Origin: Ruminococcaceae bacterium UBA1734
GTDB taxonomy: Bacteria; Bacillota; Clostridia; Oscillospirales; Acutalibacteraceae
DNA length: 38,663 nucleotides
Direction of reading: 5' to 3'
Assembly: GCA_002315765.1 (NCBI GenBank)
Contig: DCIE01000054.1
Coordinates: 1-38,663 of the forward strand
Shown in pieces: positions 23,817 through 31,761 of this stretch; within the stretch, counting starts at the first letter, position 1; the number at the start of each line of letters is the position of its first letter. Below the pieces are notes generated by a model. The model was given only the letters and a program-made list of their open reading frames with translations. It was not told where the DNA came from and did no database searches. The translations under genes and the position numbers were made by a program.

Positions 23817-24667
23817 TATTCATTTCCTCCCTTTGTAAGTTTGTCATAAGCTAAACGAAGCTCGTCCATTGCCTGTTCGTACTGCTCGTCATTAGGTGCA
23901 GTGCCGTGCCAACCCACAGCATTTTCCATATATGAAACACCTTTACCTTTAACGGTTTTTGCCACAATAACAACCGGCTTACCTGCCTTACCGCAAGTAT
24001 TAAGGGCGTTTTCTATTTGGTCAAAATCATTGCCGTCAATTATCATTGTTTCAAATCCGAATGCCTCGAACTTCTTATCAATCGGATTAGCGGAATTTAC
24101 TTCTTCAATAGTTCCGTCTATTTGCAAGTTGTTATTATCCACAAAAACAACAAGATTGTCAAGCTTGTGGTTTCCGGCAAACATTGCTGCTTCCCAAACC
24201 TGACCTTCTTCCAATTCGCCGTCTCCCAAAACGGTATAAACTTTAAAATTGTTACCGAAATGCTTGGCTGAAAGTGCCATTCCTACGGCAGCCGAAATTC
24301 CCTGACCTAAAGAACCGGTTGACATATCAACACCGGGAATTTTCTTTAAATCGGGATGGCCCTGCAAAATTCTGCCGATTTGGCGAAGACCTAACAACTC
24401 GTCCTCATCAAAAAATCCTCTTTGTGCCAAAACAGCATAAAGTGCCGGAGCAGAATGTCCCTTTGATAAAACAAATCTGTCTCTATCCTCCCATTTAGGA
24501 TTTTCGGGATTAACATTCATCTTCTTAAAATAAAGGTATGTTAATATTTCCGTACAGGAAAGTGAGCCTCCCGGATGTCCTGCTTTTGCGGCATGTACAC
24601 CATCAATAATGCCCATTCTGACTTTACAGGCAATTTTCTCAAGTTCAAGCTTTGTTACCTTGTCCAT
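23816..24667 (-). CDS. Transketolase, N-terminal (thiamine diphosphate-binding) subunit
   Basis: 283 aa. The diphosphate-binding domain carries GHPGGSLSCTE near residue 30, SKGHSAPALYA near 70, and the cofactor motif GDGELEEGQVWEA with the metal-binding VDNNNLQIDG downstream. It forms one enzyme with the C-terminal subunit encoded immediately downstream (1-nt overlap). Its own ATG overlaps the stop of the HAD phosphatase gene by 1 nt. Position at the end of a run devoted to division and repair is not functionally explained. Confidence 0.95.
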   Translation of the reverse strand: MDKVTKLELEKIACKVRMGIIDGVHAAKAGHPGGSLSCTEILTYLYFKKMNVNPENPKWEDRDRFVLSKGHSAPALYAVLAQRGFFDEDELLGLRQIGRILQGHPDLKKIPGVDMSTGSLGQGISAAVGMALSAKHFGNNFKVYTVLGDGELEEGQVWEAAMFAGNHKLDNLVVFVDNNNLQIDGTIEEVNSANPIDKKFEAFGFETMIIDGNDFDQIENALNTCGKAGKPVVIVAKTVKGKGVSYMENAVGWHGTAPNDEQYEQAMDELRLAYDKLTKGGNE

Positions 24668-25500
24668 TATTTTCTCCTTAATTTTGCTAAATAATCTATG
24701 AAATCGGCAACAATGCCGTTTTCTACTTCTTTGGTTATGCAGTCTGCATATTTTTTTACATCATCCGGCGAATTAACCGGTGCGGCTGAAACATCGGCAA
24801 TTTTAAGCATTTCAATGTCGTTATAATAATCTCCCACCGCAAACAAATTACCGTCTTTAATTTTAAGCATTTCAGCCAATCGTTTAACTCCCGTTGCTTT
24901 TGTAACACCCTTCGGGATTTGTTCAACATAATACCGTGTTCTTCCGCCGATATTAACCGAGGTATTGACAAACAAGCTATGGCTATCAACCGACTCTAAA
25001 GTCTTTCTTATTTTCGGTATATCACCTTCAACATTTGAAGCATATAGAGCCTTGTTGTAATCAAAGTCATAAATATCTTCTTTGGTAATAAACTCAGTTC
25101 TTAAATCTTCGTAAAACTCGTGTTCATCGGTTTCTTTTGTTCTTGTCAAAACCAAAACTTCAAGTCCCGAATGAAGTTCAATGCCGATTTCGGGATTTTT
25201 TTCTTTTACTGCCAAAATGGAATTATAATCTCCTTTATCAAGGCACTTTTCATATAAAACCTTTTGTTCCTTATAATCGTATATCATACAACCGTTTGAC
25301 AGTACCGATACTGAAATTTCCGGAATTTTCTCGATTACGGTCGTTAATGCTCCCACACTTCTTCCGGTTGCTAAGCAAAACCTTCCTCCGTTTTCGACAA
25401 AAAATTTTATACTATCTAAATTTTTTTGCGGAATAACTCCATTGTAAAGGAGTGTTCCGTCTACATCACAGGCTAAAAGACAGCCATCAAATATTTTCAT
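24667..25500 (-). CDS. HAD-superfamily phosphatase, Cof type (IIB)
   Basis: 277 aa. Motif I is ACDVDGTLL with nucleophile Asp12 and acid/base Asp14; motif II is LATGRS; the motif III/IV region is VGDYYNDIEML. The cap is of the C2 type expected for Cof proteins, which act on sugar phosphates, flavin phosphates or nucleotides. The exact substrate cannot be read from sequence. Its ATG overlaps the end of the pseudouridine synthase gene by 14 bp and its stop overlaps the transketolase start by 1 nt. The latter hints at a sugar-phosphate substrate, but this is only context. Confidence 0.9.
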   Translation of the reverse strand: MKIFDGCLLACDVDGTLLYNGVIPQKNLDSIKFFVENGGRFCLATGRSVGALTTVIEKIPEISVSVLSNGCMIYDYKEQKVLYEKCLDKGDYNSILAVKEKNPEIGIELHSGLEVLVLTRTKETDEHEFYEDLRTEFITKEDIYDFDYNKALYASNVEGDIPKIRKTLESVDSHSLFVNTSVNIGGRTRYYVEQIPKGVTKATGVKRLAEMLKIKDGNLFAVGDYYNDIEMLKIADVSAAPVNSPDDVKKYADCITKEVENGIVADFIDYLAKLRRK

Positions 25501-26410
25501 TGTTTTTACACCTAAGATTGTCTAAAAATTTACTGAAATAATCCGGCAACTCGCTTTCAAACTCCAAATACTTACCCTTTGGATGAACAAATCCCAACTT
25601 TTTGGCGTGAAGGCACTGTCCGTTTAAAGACTTAATGACCTTATTAGGTCCGTAAACATCATCACCGGCAATAGGATGTCCGATAAAAGCCATATGAACC
25701 CTGATTTGATGTGTTCTTCCTGTTTCAAGGCGGAGTCTTACATAAGTAAAATCTCCGAAACGCTCCAAAACCGTAAAATGGGTTACCGCTTCTCTGCTGT
25801 TTTTATCTGTAACAGCCATTTGCTTTCTTTTGACAGGATGCCGACCGATTGGAGCATTTATTGTACCTGAATCCTCCTTGATATTTCCATAAACAACAGC
25901 TTCATATTCCCTTTCAAAGCTATGGTCTTTTATCTGTTCGGCTAAAGAAATATGTGCTTGGTCATTTTTTGCAATCATTAACAGTCCGCTTGTGTTTTTG
26001 TCTATCCTATGTACAATGCCCGGACGCATTACTCCGTTTATTCCCGAAAGAGAATCACCGCAATGAAACATAACCGCATTAACAAGGGTATCTTCATAAT
26101 TACCCGCCGCAGGATGGACAACCATTCCCTTGGGCTTATTTACCACAAGCACATCGTTATCTTCATATATAATATCAAGAGGGATATCCTGCGGTTTGGC
26201 AGTATATTCCTCTAATTCAGGTATATTTAATATTATCTTATCGTTGTTTTTCAGTTTTGTTTTTTTATCGGAAATCTTGCCGTTTACCCTTATCATACCG
26301 TCCTCGGCAAGTTTAACGATTCTTGAACGAGAATATTCGGTATTCTCCGCAAGGAAGGAATCAAGTCGGTTGCCTTCGGCACCTTCAAATATTAATTCAA
26401 CTGTTTGCAT
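25487..26410 (-). CDS. RluD-family pseudouridine synthase
   Basis: 307 aa. An S4 RNA-binding domain (about 14-70) precedes the synthase domain. The catalytic motif GIVHRIDKNTSGLLM holds Asp137. NKPKGMVVHPAAGN and RLETGRTHQIRVHM are the other family signatures. It isomerises uridines in 23S rRNA (RluD sites at about 1911/1915/1917 in E. coli numbering) or in tRNA; family members cannot be told apart safely by eye. It overlaps lspA by 14 bp, and this lspA-rluD pairing is common in Firmicutes. Confidence 0.93.
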   Translation of the reverse strand: MQTVELIFEGAEGNRLDSFLAENTEYSRSRIVKLAEDGMIRVNGKISDKKTKLKNNDKIILNIPELEEYTAKPQDIPLDIIYEDNDVLVVNKPKGMVVHPAAGNYEDTLVNAVMFHCGDSLSGINGVMRPGIVHRIDKNTSGLLMIAKNDQAHISLAEQIKDHSFEREYEAVVYGNIKEDSGTINAPIGRHPVKRKQMAVTDKNSREAVTHFTVLERFGDFTYVRLRLETGRTHQIRVHMAFIGHPIAGDDVYGPNKVIKSLNGQCLHAKKLGFVHPKGKYLEFESELPDYFSKFLDNLRCKNNENI

Positions 26411-26909
26411 CGTTTTTCCTTTTTGCGGCAGCTTTATTGGCTCTGTTTTCTTTTATCATATCAAGAATAAAATACAAAACTAACATTCCGGCACCCACTA
26501 CAATTGCACAGTCAGCCACATTAAATACCGGAAAATCAGGTATAAACTCAAAATGGAAAAAGTCTATAACCTTTCCGTTTCTGAAAATTCTATCATACAT
26601 ATTGCCGAGACCGCCGGACATTACAAGAATAACCGACCAAAACATCAATTTATTCTTTCCGCCGAATTTAAGCAACAAAGCAACAAGCACCAACATAACC
26701 ACAAAAGTTATGGAAAGCAAAAGCCAAGTGTAACCGCTTAACATTCCCCAAGCACTACCGGTGTTTTCAATGTAAGTAAGGTCAATAATTCCTTTGATGA
26801 AATCATCCGAACTTCCCAGCACCATAGTACTTTTTACAATGTATTTAGTATATTGGTCAACGCCTATTACCGCAAGTCCCGTTATTACAGCCAAAATATA
26901 CGAAATCAT
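26397..26909 (-). CDS. lspA: Lipoprotein signal peptidase II LspA
   Basis: 170 aa with four membrane segments. It cleaves prolipoprotein signal peptides after lipidation. The conserved blocks are present: VDQYTKYIV, YIENTGSAWG, GGLGNMYDRIFRNGKVIDF and FNVADCAI. The catalytic aspartates should be Asp116 (VIDF) and Asp133 (NVAD). The tail is Lys/Arg/Ala-rich. It starts 15 bp after divIVA and overlaps rluD. Confidence 0.95.
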   Translation of the reverse strand: MISYILAVITGLAVIGVDQYTKYIVKSTMVLGSSDDFIKGIIDLTYIENTGSAWGMLSGYTWLLLSITFVVMLVLVALLLKFGGKNKLMFWSVILVMSGGLGNMYDRIFRNGKVIDFFHFEFIPDFPVFNVADCAIVVGAGMLVLYFILDMIKENRANKAAAKRKNDANS

Positions 26910-26924
26910 TAAGTTGCTCCTAAA

Positions 26925-27710
26925 TTATTCTTCGTTTTCAGGTTCCTTTTCGATTGGGGTAAGGGTTGAAGAAAAGTCTATATCTTCTTTATCTTCATCA
27001 ATTGTGTTTTCCTCTGCCTCATAGGAAGAATTAATAACATTGCTATCGTTGTCATCTTGTTCAATGTCATTGTTAATATCCTCGGCACTGAAATCATCAA
27101 TATTTTCACCGATAATTTTTGCCGCACTCTTCGGGTCAATATCAACACAGTCAGGCAAAGCCGATATTCTTTCTAAATGGTCCTTATACCGTTTCATTAT
27201 ATCGTTTTTAAAGGCGGAAATTTCAAGCTTAATAGCGTTGAAAACATCCTGCTGTTTCTTAACACTTTCCTCCGTGGCAGCCTCAATAAGCATTTTTTTA
27301 TTCTCGGCATTCTTAATAATACCCGAAAGTTCTGTTTCAAGTTTATCCTTCTTTTCACTTGCACGGGAATCAAATTCTTCGGCAATTTTACGACTCTTTT
27401 CGGTCATAACCGTAATATTTTGCTGTGCATCATTTACAATTTGCTGACTCTTTGCTTTGGCGTCCTCAACAATTTGGTCGGCAAGTTTTTGTGCGCTTAA
27501 CAAAACATTTTGTATGCTGTTTTGAGCATTTTTAAGGCTCTCAATTTGTTCCTCCAACTCGGCAATCTTTGCCTCTTGAGCAGATACGATTTTTTCGTAT
27601 TTTTCGTAATCTACCTCAATCTTGTCAAGAAGAATATCCACCTCATCCTTTTTGTAGCCACCCATAGCATTTGAAAAGGTAACATCCCTGATATCTTTTG
27701 AAGTTAACAT
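26925..27710 (-). CDS. divIVA: DivIVA-domain pole/septum protein
   Basis: 261 aa. The N-terminal lipid-binding motif DIRDVTFSNAMGGYKKDEVD (residues 6-25) is that of DivIVA. A long coiled coil follows (about 30-190) and then an acidic tail rich in Glu/Asp (about 205-261). DivIVA marks negatively curved membrane at septa and poles and recruits division, segregation or wall proteins. The acidic tail is longer than in Bacillus. It sits in the usual sepF-ylmH-divIVA block, although ftsZ is far away in the other gene run. Confidence 0.92.
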   Translation of the reverse strand: MLTSKDIRDVTFSNAMGGYKKDEVDILLDKIEVDYEKYEKIVSAQEAKIAELEEQIESLKNAQNSIQNVLLSAQKLADQIVEDAKAKSQQIVNDAQQNITVMTEKSRKIAEEFDSRASEKKDKLETELSGIIKNAENKKMLIEAATEESVKKQQDVFNAIKLEISAFKNDIMKRYKDHLERISALPDCVDIDPKSAAKIIGENIDDFSAEDINNDIEQDDNDSNVINSSYEAEENTIDEDKEDIDFSSTLTPIEKEPENEE

Positions 27711-27722
27711 AGTATTTCCTCC

Positions 27723-28457
27723 CTATACAAACTTTTCATATTTTAATATAATTCTACCCTTTTTTGAAATATCGGTTATGGAGACTATATTAAATCTACC
27801 TGTTTTTCTAACCGAAATAACATCGCCGTCAAAAATACATTTTGTAGGTTTTTCAATCAAAAACGAGTTGACCGACACATAAGAATTTTCAATTATTTCC
27901 TGTGCTTTGTTCCTGGATTTATCACATATCGCCGAAATGACACAGTCAAGTCTATTTGAAGAAATCGTTGTGCTTAATTCAACCTTTTTACCTAACTCGG
28001 GCAACGGCTCTTCATAACCGAAGGATGCCGAAACACCTACTCTGCCGACTTTAACAATTTCATTCTTTACAAATTCGGCAATATCCTCGCAAAGAAAAAC
28101 TACCGCCCTACCGTCTTGGATTAAAATATCTCCGACCTTTTCCCGGGTAATTCCAAGAGCCATAATAGAACCTAAAAAATCCCTATGAGACAGTTTATCT
28201 TGTTTCCTATAACTGAAAGTAACCGCAGAAATGGGGAATTTAACATTTTCGCACCAATCAGGACATACGCAAAGGTATCTCCTAAGCGCCCCTTCAAATC
28301 CACCGTAAAAAGAAATATTGCTTTTTGTTTTACCGAAAAACTCAATCGCCCTTGCTGTTTCTCCCTCGGATAAAAAACCTAAAAATATCGGTATATCCTT
28401 GCGAAAGCAATTTTCTAACGCATCTTCAAACCTGGGCAATAAAACCTTTTCTTCCAT
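27723..28457 (-). CDS. ylmH: YlmH-like S4-domain RNA-binding protein
   Basis: 244 aa. The N-terminal two thirds form the YlmH fold, including FLGFLSEGETARA and the typical RDFLGSIMALGITREKVGDI. The C-terminal S4 domain (about 170-240) carries SNRLDCVISAICDKSRNKAQ and VSVNSFLIEKPTK. YlmH proteins bind RNA and have been linked to ribosome rescue in Bacillus. The start ATG overlaps the sepF stop by 1 nt, and divIVA follows by 12 bp. This is the conserved Firmicutes ylm block. Confidence 0.92.
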   Translation of the reverse strand: MEEKVLLPRFEDALENCFRKDIPIFLGFLSEGETARAIEFFGKTKSNISFYGGFEGALRRYLCVCPDWCENVKFPISAVTFSYRKQDKLSHRDFLGSIMALGITREKVGDILIQDGRAVVFLCEDIAEFVKNEIVKVGRVGVSASFGYEEPLPELGKKVELSTTISSNRLDCVISAICDKSRNKAQEIIENSYVSVNSFLIEKPTKCIFDGDVISVRKTGRFNIVSITDISKKGRIILKYEKFV

Positions 28458-28915
28458 TAGAAATAAAGTTTTCCCTCTTCAAACTCGTCAAGCATAAGTT
28501 CGCCCATAACATCAACATTGTTTGCCGCAATAATAAATGTATTGGCGGCAACCTTTCTCATATTGCCGTGATTTGCATAGGCAACACCGCTTAAAAAGTC
28601 AACTATTCTCCTTGATTCATCACGATTTGCAACCTCAAGGTTCAACACAACGGTCTTTCCCTCGTTAAGATGGTCGGCAATAGCCCTTACATCATCAAAT
28701 CTTTCGGGCTTTACAAGAACAACCTGCATAGCCGAACTTACCGATTGTGTTGCGTTTGATTTAGATTTTACAAGTCGAGGTGTAGTATCCCTTCTTTGAG
28801 AAGGCTCCTCTTTTTTAGGGGATTCCTCAGCTAAATCTATTTCATCCTCATAATCATCTTCATCAGGAATTGTCATTATATTCTTTATACTATCCCAAAG
28901 TCCCATAATTTTCAC
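28457..28915 (-). CDS. sepF: Cell division protein SepF
   Basis: 152 aa from a GTG at 28913-28915 with AAGGA 5 nt upstream. An ATG at 28904-28906 (MGLWDSIKNIM), with GGTGA 5 nt upstream, is equally plausible and gives 149 aa. The N-terminal amphipathic helix GLWDSIKNIM is the membrane anchor, a charged low-complexity linker follows, and the conserved SepF domain occupies about 64-150 (VVLVKPERFDDVRAIADHLN, VVLNLEVANRDESRRIVDFL). SepF ties FtsZ to the membrane and can replace FtsA. That matters here because ftsA is missing next to ftsZ. Confidence 0.94.
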   Translation of the reverse strand: MKIMGLWDSIKNIMTIPDEDDYEDEIDLAEESPKKEEPSQRRDTTPRLVKSKSNATQSVSSAMQVVLVKPERFDDVRAIADHLNEGKTVVLNLEVANRDESRRIVDFLSGVAYANHGNMRKVAANTFIIAANNVDVMGELMLDEFEEGKLYF

Positions 28916-28923
28916 CGTTTTCC

Positions 28924-29640
28924 TTAATCTTTATTGTAATTTCTTTTGCCGAAAAGTGCAGTGCCTATTCTAACCATAGTTGCACCCTCACGGATAGCCG
29001 CCTCATAATCATCAGACATACCCATAGACAAAATCTCCATACCACTATTATCTATATTTTTGCCCCGTATGTCAATAAACAGTTTGTACATTTCTTTAAA
29101 ATATTTTATATTTCCGTCTTTTTGGTGGCACATAGGCGGTATTGCCATTAAACCTTTAACAAAAACTCCCTCAAGTTTTGAAATTTCCATAAGATTATCA
29201 AGCAGTTCGTCCTTTTTAAATCCCGACTTACTCTCTTCCTCGCCGATATTAACCTCCAATAGAATATCCGTAACCTTCGAAAGCTTTTTTGATTCCTTTG
29301 AAATCTCTTTTGCAAGATGATAAGAATCAACCGAATGGATAAGTTCGACAAAGGGAACTATATCTTTCACCTTATTAGTCTGCAGATGTCCTATAAAATG
29401 CTTATGACAGGGCGAATAATCCTGTCTTTTTGAAAGAAATTCCTGCACTTTATTCTCACCGATGTAGTCTATTCCTTTACCTATTGCATAGTTAATTCTA
29501 TCAACATCAACAGTTTTAGTAGCCGCTAAAAGTATTATATCATTTGGATTTTTCCCCGAATCCAAAGCCGCTTTTTCAATATTCTTCTTTATCTCGGCAT
29601 AATTCTCATCAAACACATCAGTTAATAATTTTTCCGTCAT
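28924..29640 (-). CDS. yggS: YggS/PROSC-family PLP-binding homeostasis protein
   Basis: 238 aa, a single alanine-racemase-like TIM barrel without the second domain, as usual for the family. Lys42 in LLAATKTVD is the expected Schiff-base lysine for pyridoxal 5'-phosphate. Other family segments are GENKVQEFLSK, HFIGHLQTNKVK, HSVDSYHLA and LSMGMSDDYEAAI. It is non-catalytic and buffers PLP. Its start overlaps the HlyD-like gene by 23 bp, and sepF follows by 8 bp, the common yggS-sepF pairing. Confidence 0.95.
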   Translation of the reverse strand: MTEKLLTDVFDENYAEIKKNIEKAALDSGKNPNDIILLAATKTVDVDRINYAIGKGIDYIGENKVQEFLSKRQDYSPCHKHFIGHLQTNKVKDIVPFVELIHSVDSYHLAKEISKESKKLSKVTDILLEVNIGEEESKSGFKKDELLDNLMEISKLEGVFVKGLMAIPPMCHQKDGNIKYFKEMYKLFIDIRGKNIDNSGMEILSMGMSDDYEAAIREGATMVRIGTALFGKRNYNKD

Positions 29641-30826
29641 ATAGGTTTTTTCCTTTCACAACCACTTCATCGTAAAGTCTTAAAACATCCGAATCATTAG
29701 TGGCAGTTTGTTCGCAAATAATATAATCGTCAGTGCTGTAAATTACATTCACCTTAACAAATTTAATGGATAATCCCGAAATAACATATACTCCGGTTTG
29801 TCCGTCAACAACTCTTAATGCTCTTTTAGATAGTTTAAGACCTTTATACTCCTTATTTACAATAGTGATATTTCCCGAACGCATTATAGCAAGGTCGCTG
29901 TTCATCTCCTGACAGGCAAATACAACCGTTGCGCTGTCCGAATCCTTAGAAACATTTATCCTGTCCACCGTAACGGTTAAGACGGGATTATTTCTAATGG
30001 ATGTTTTAATATCAAGCTTGTCCCCTTCCTTATATTTAAGAGAGTCGTTAAGGGAAACTGTTGCCGCCAAGTACCAATCGTAATCCGAAACAATCTTTCC
30101 GATAGCATCGTCGGATACCTCTTTAGGTCTTACGGCTGACAAGAATTCGGGGGTAATCTTTTTTGTATCATCACAAGACAAGACCGATTCATAACCGTCA
30201 ACCGATGAAACAAAGTAACCGGCTTTTTTGGCAACAATAGAGCCTTTAGCAACCGGAAGTTTTGACTTTAGGCTGTTAAGTTGGCTTTTTAACGAGTCAA
30301 TCTGCGCTGAGAAATCGGCGGTTTCACCTGTAATAAACTGCTTTTTTGTTTCTTCGGTAAGTAGTTGTGAGGCTTTTTCTTCGGTTTCAAAATAATTATC
30401 GCCTGAGCAACTATACACAAAATCGTTAAAAGCCGAAACGATTTTACTGTTTATCAACTCAAGGTCTGTTGCAGCCACATCGTTATATCCGCTTATCTCT
30501 TCCAAGTCTTTTATTTTCTCACTGATAGCATCAATTTTACTTACGGTAATAGATGCCGAAGCATCGCTGTAAATATCCGCAACCTTTCCGCCCTTTGAAA
30601 CACGGCTTCCGTTGGGAATAATAAAATGCATAGCGCCTGAGGAAGAATTGCTTATTATTTCTTCCTGCCTTATTACCATTGCGGAGGTTTTAACGCCGTC
30701 GGTTGTGGTAAAAAACTCGGCATTTTGGGTTGTGATGGGATTATAAAGTGAGGAGTATGCCTGATGAATTACAAACACTGCCAATACGAGTAGTATAATA
30801 ATCTTCAGTGTTTTATTTTCTCGCAT
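29618..30826 (-). CDS. HlyD-like membrane fusion/adaptor protein
   Basis: 402 aa. One N-terminal membrane segment (about 8-24, IIILLVLAVFVIHQAY) is followed by an exported part. A lipoyl-like beta segment (MHFIIPNGSRVSKGGKVADIY) and a coiled-coil hairpin (about 95-200) are as expected for adaptors of HlyD/RND type, then beta-barrel segments. No partner ABC, MFS or RND transporter is adjacent. It overlaps miaA by 22 bp and yggS by 23 bp, so it is tightly built into the run with division genes. An efflux role is therefore uncertain; a wall or division-linked role is an inference from position. Confidence 0.78.
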   Translation of the reverse strand: MRENKTLKIIILLVLAVFVIHQAYSSLYNPITTQNAEFFTTTDGVKTSAMVIRQEEIISNSSSGAMHFIIPNGSRVSKGGKVADIYSDASASITVSKIDAISEKIKDLEEISGYNDVAATDLELINSKIVSAFNDFVYSCSGDNYFETEEKASQLLTEETKKQFITGETADFSAQIDSLKSQLNSLKSKLPVAKGSIVAKKAGYFVSSVDGYESVLSCDDTKKITPEFLSAVRPKEVSDDAIGKIVSDYDWYLAATVSLNDSLKYKEGDKLDIKTSIRNNPVLTVTVDRINVSKDSDSATVVFACQEMNSDLAIMRSGNITIVNKEYKGLKLSKRALRVVDGQTGVYVISGLSIKFVKVNVIYSTDDYIICEQTATNDSDVLRLYDEVVVKGKNLYDGKIIN

Positions 30827-31761
30827 ACTATTCCCTGCCTTTCCAGTATTTTTAAAGCATTATCCGAAACATCGTCTGTTTTATCTTTATATATCCAATT
30901 AATATTTTGATTTTTTCTAAACCAGGTAAGTTGTCTTTTGGCGTATCTTCTTGTTTGCTGTTTTAGGGACTCAACCGCTTCCTCCAGGGTGATTTCACCC
31001 TCAAAATAGGGAAAAAGCTCTTTATGTCCGATTGCCTGATATCCGCCTTTTAATTCCTTATAATTTTCATAAGACATTTTTGCTTCATCTATTAGACCGT
31101 TTTTAATCATTATATCAACCCTGAGATTAATTCTGTCATAAAGCTTTTGGCGGTCATTAAAACCAATGCCTATAATGATATAATCGTATTGGGAAGGCTC
31201 CTGTCTTGAAATCTCATATTGCTTTGACATTGAAACTCCGGTGTTTTCGTATATTTCAAATGCCCTGACAAGGCGTTTTTTATCATTTGGTTTAATACGA
31301 TTTGCGGAAATACTGTCAAACAAAGACAATCTGTTTAACATTTCCGTTCCGCCTAACAAATCATACATTTTCTCGTATTTCTCTCTTACCGTCTTATTAT
31401 CGTCCTCTTCTAAAAAAACGATATTATTAATAAGAGAATCTATATAAAGCCCTGTACCGCCTACAATAATAGGCTGTTTACCTAAAGATATTACATCTTG
31501 GATTTCTTTTTTTGCAAGGTCCACATACTCGGCTACCGTCAACTGATGTGTCGGTTCTAAAAACTCCATCAATCGGTGATTAATACCATGCTTTTCCTCA
31601 TTTGAAGGAACGGCTGATGCTATGGGCATATTTTTATATACCTGCATTGAATCTGCCGAAATAATCTCACCATCAAGTTCTTTTGCAAGAGAAACACCAA
31701 GGTCGGTCTTTCCCGAAGCGGTGGGTCCCACAATACAAATTATCTTTTGCCGTTCACTCAT
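30805..31761 (-). CDS. miaA: tRNA dimethylallyltransferase MiaA
   Basis: 318 aa. It transfers a dimethylallyl group to A37 of tRNAs reading UNN codons. The P-loop is GPTASGKTDLG (12-22). ISADSMQVYKNMPI is the family's Asp-containing substrate motif, and IIVGGTGLYIDSLI and QAIGHKELFPYF are also typical. The start overlaps the mutL stop by 4 bp (ATGA). The product is the substrate of MiaB, encoded at the head of the same run. Confidence 0.96.
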   Translation of the reverse strand: MSERQKIICIVGPTASGKTDLGVSLAKELDGEIISADSMQVYKNMPIASAVPSNEEKHGINHRLMEFLEPTHQLTVAEYVDLAKKEIQDVISLGKQPIIVGGTGLYIDSLINNIVFLEEDDNKTVREKYEKMYDLLGGTEMLNRLSLFDSISANRIKPNDKKRLVRAFEIYENTGVSMSKQYEISRQEPSQYDYIIIGIGFNDRQKLYDRINLRVDIMIKNGLIDEAKMSYENYKELKGGYQAIGHKELFPYFEGEITLEEAVESLKQQTRRYAKRQLTWFRKNQNINWIYKDKTDDVSDNALKILERQGIVCEKIKH

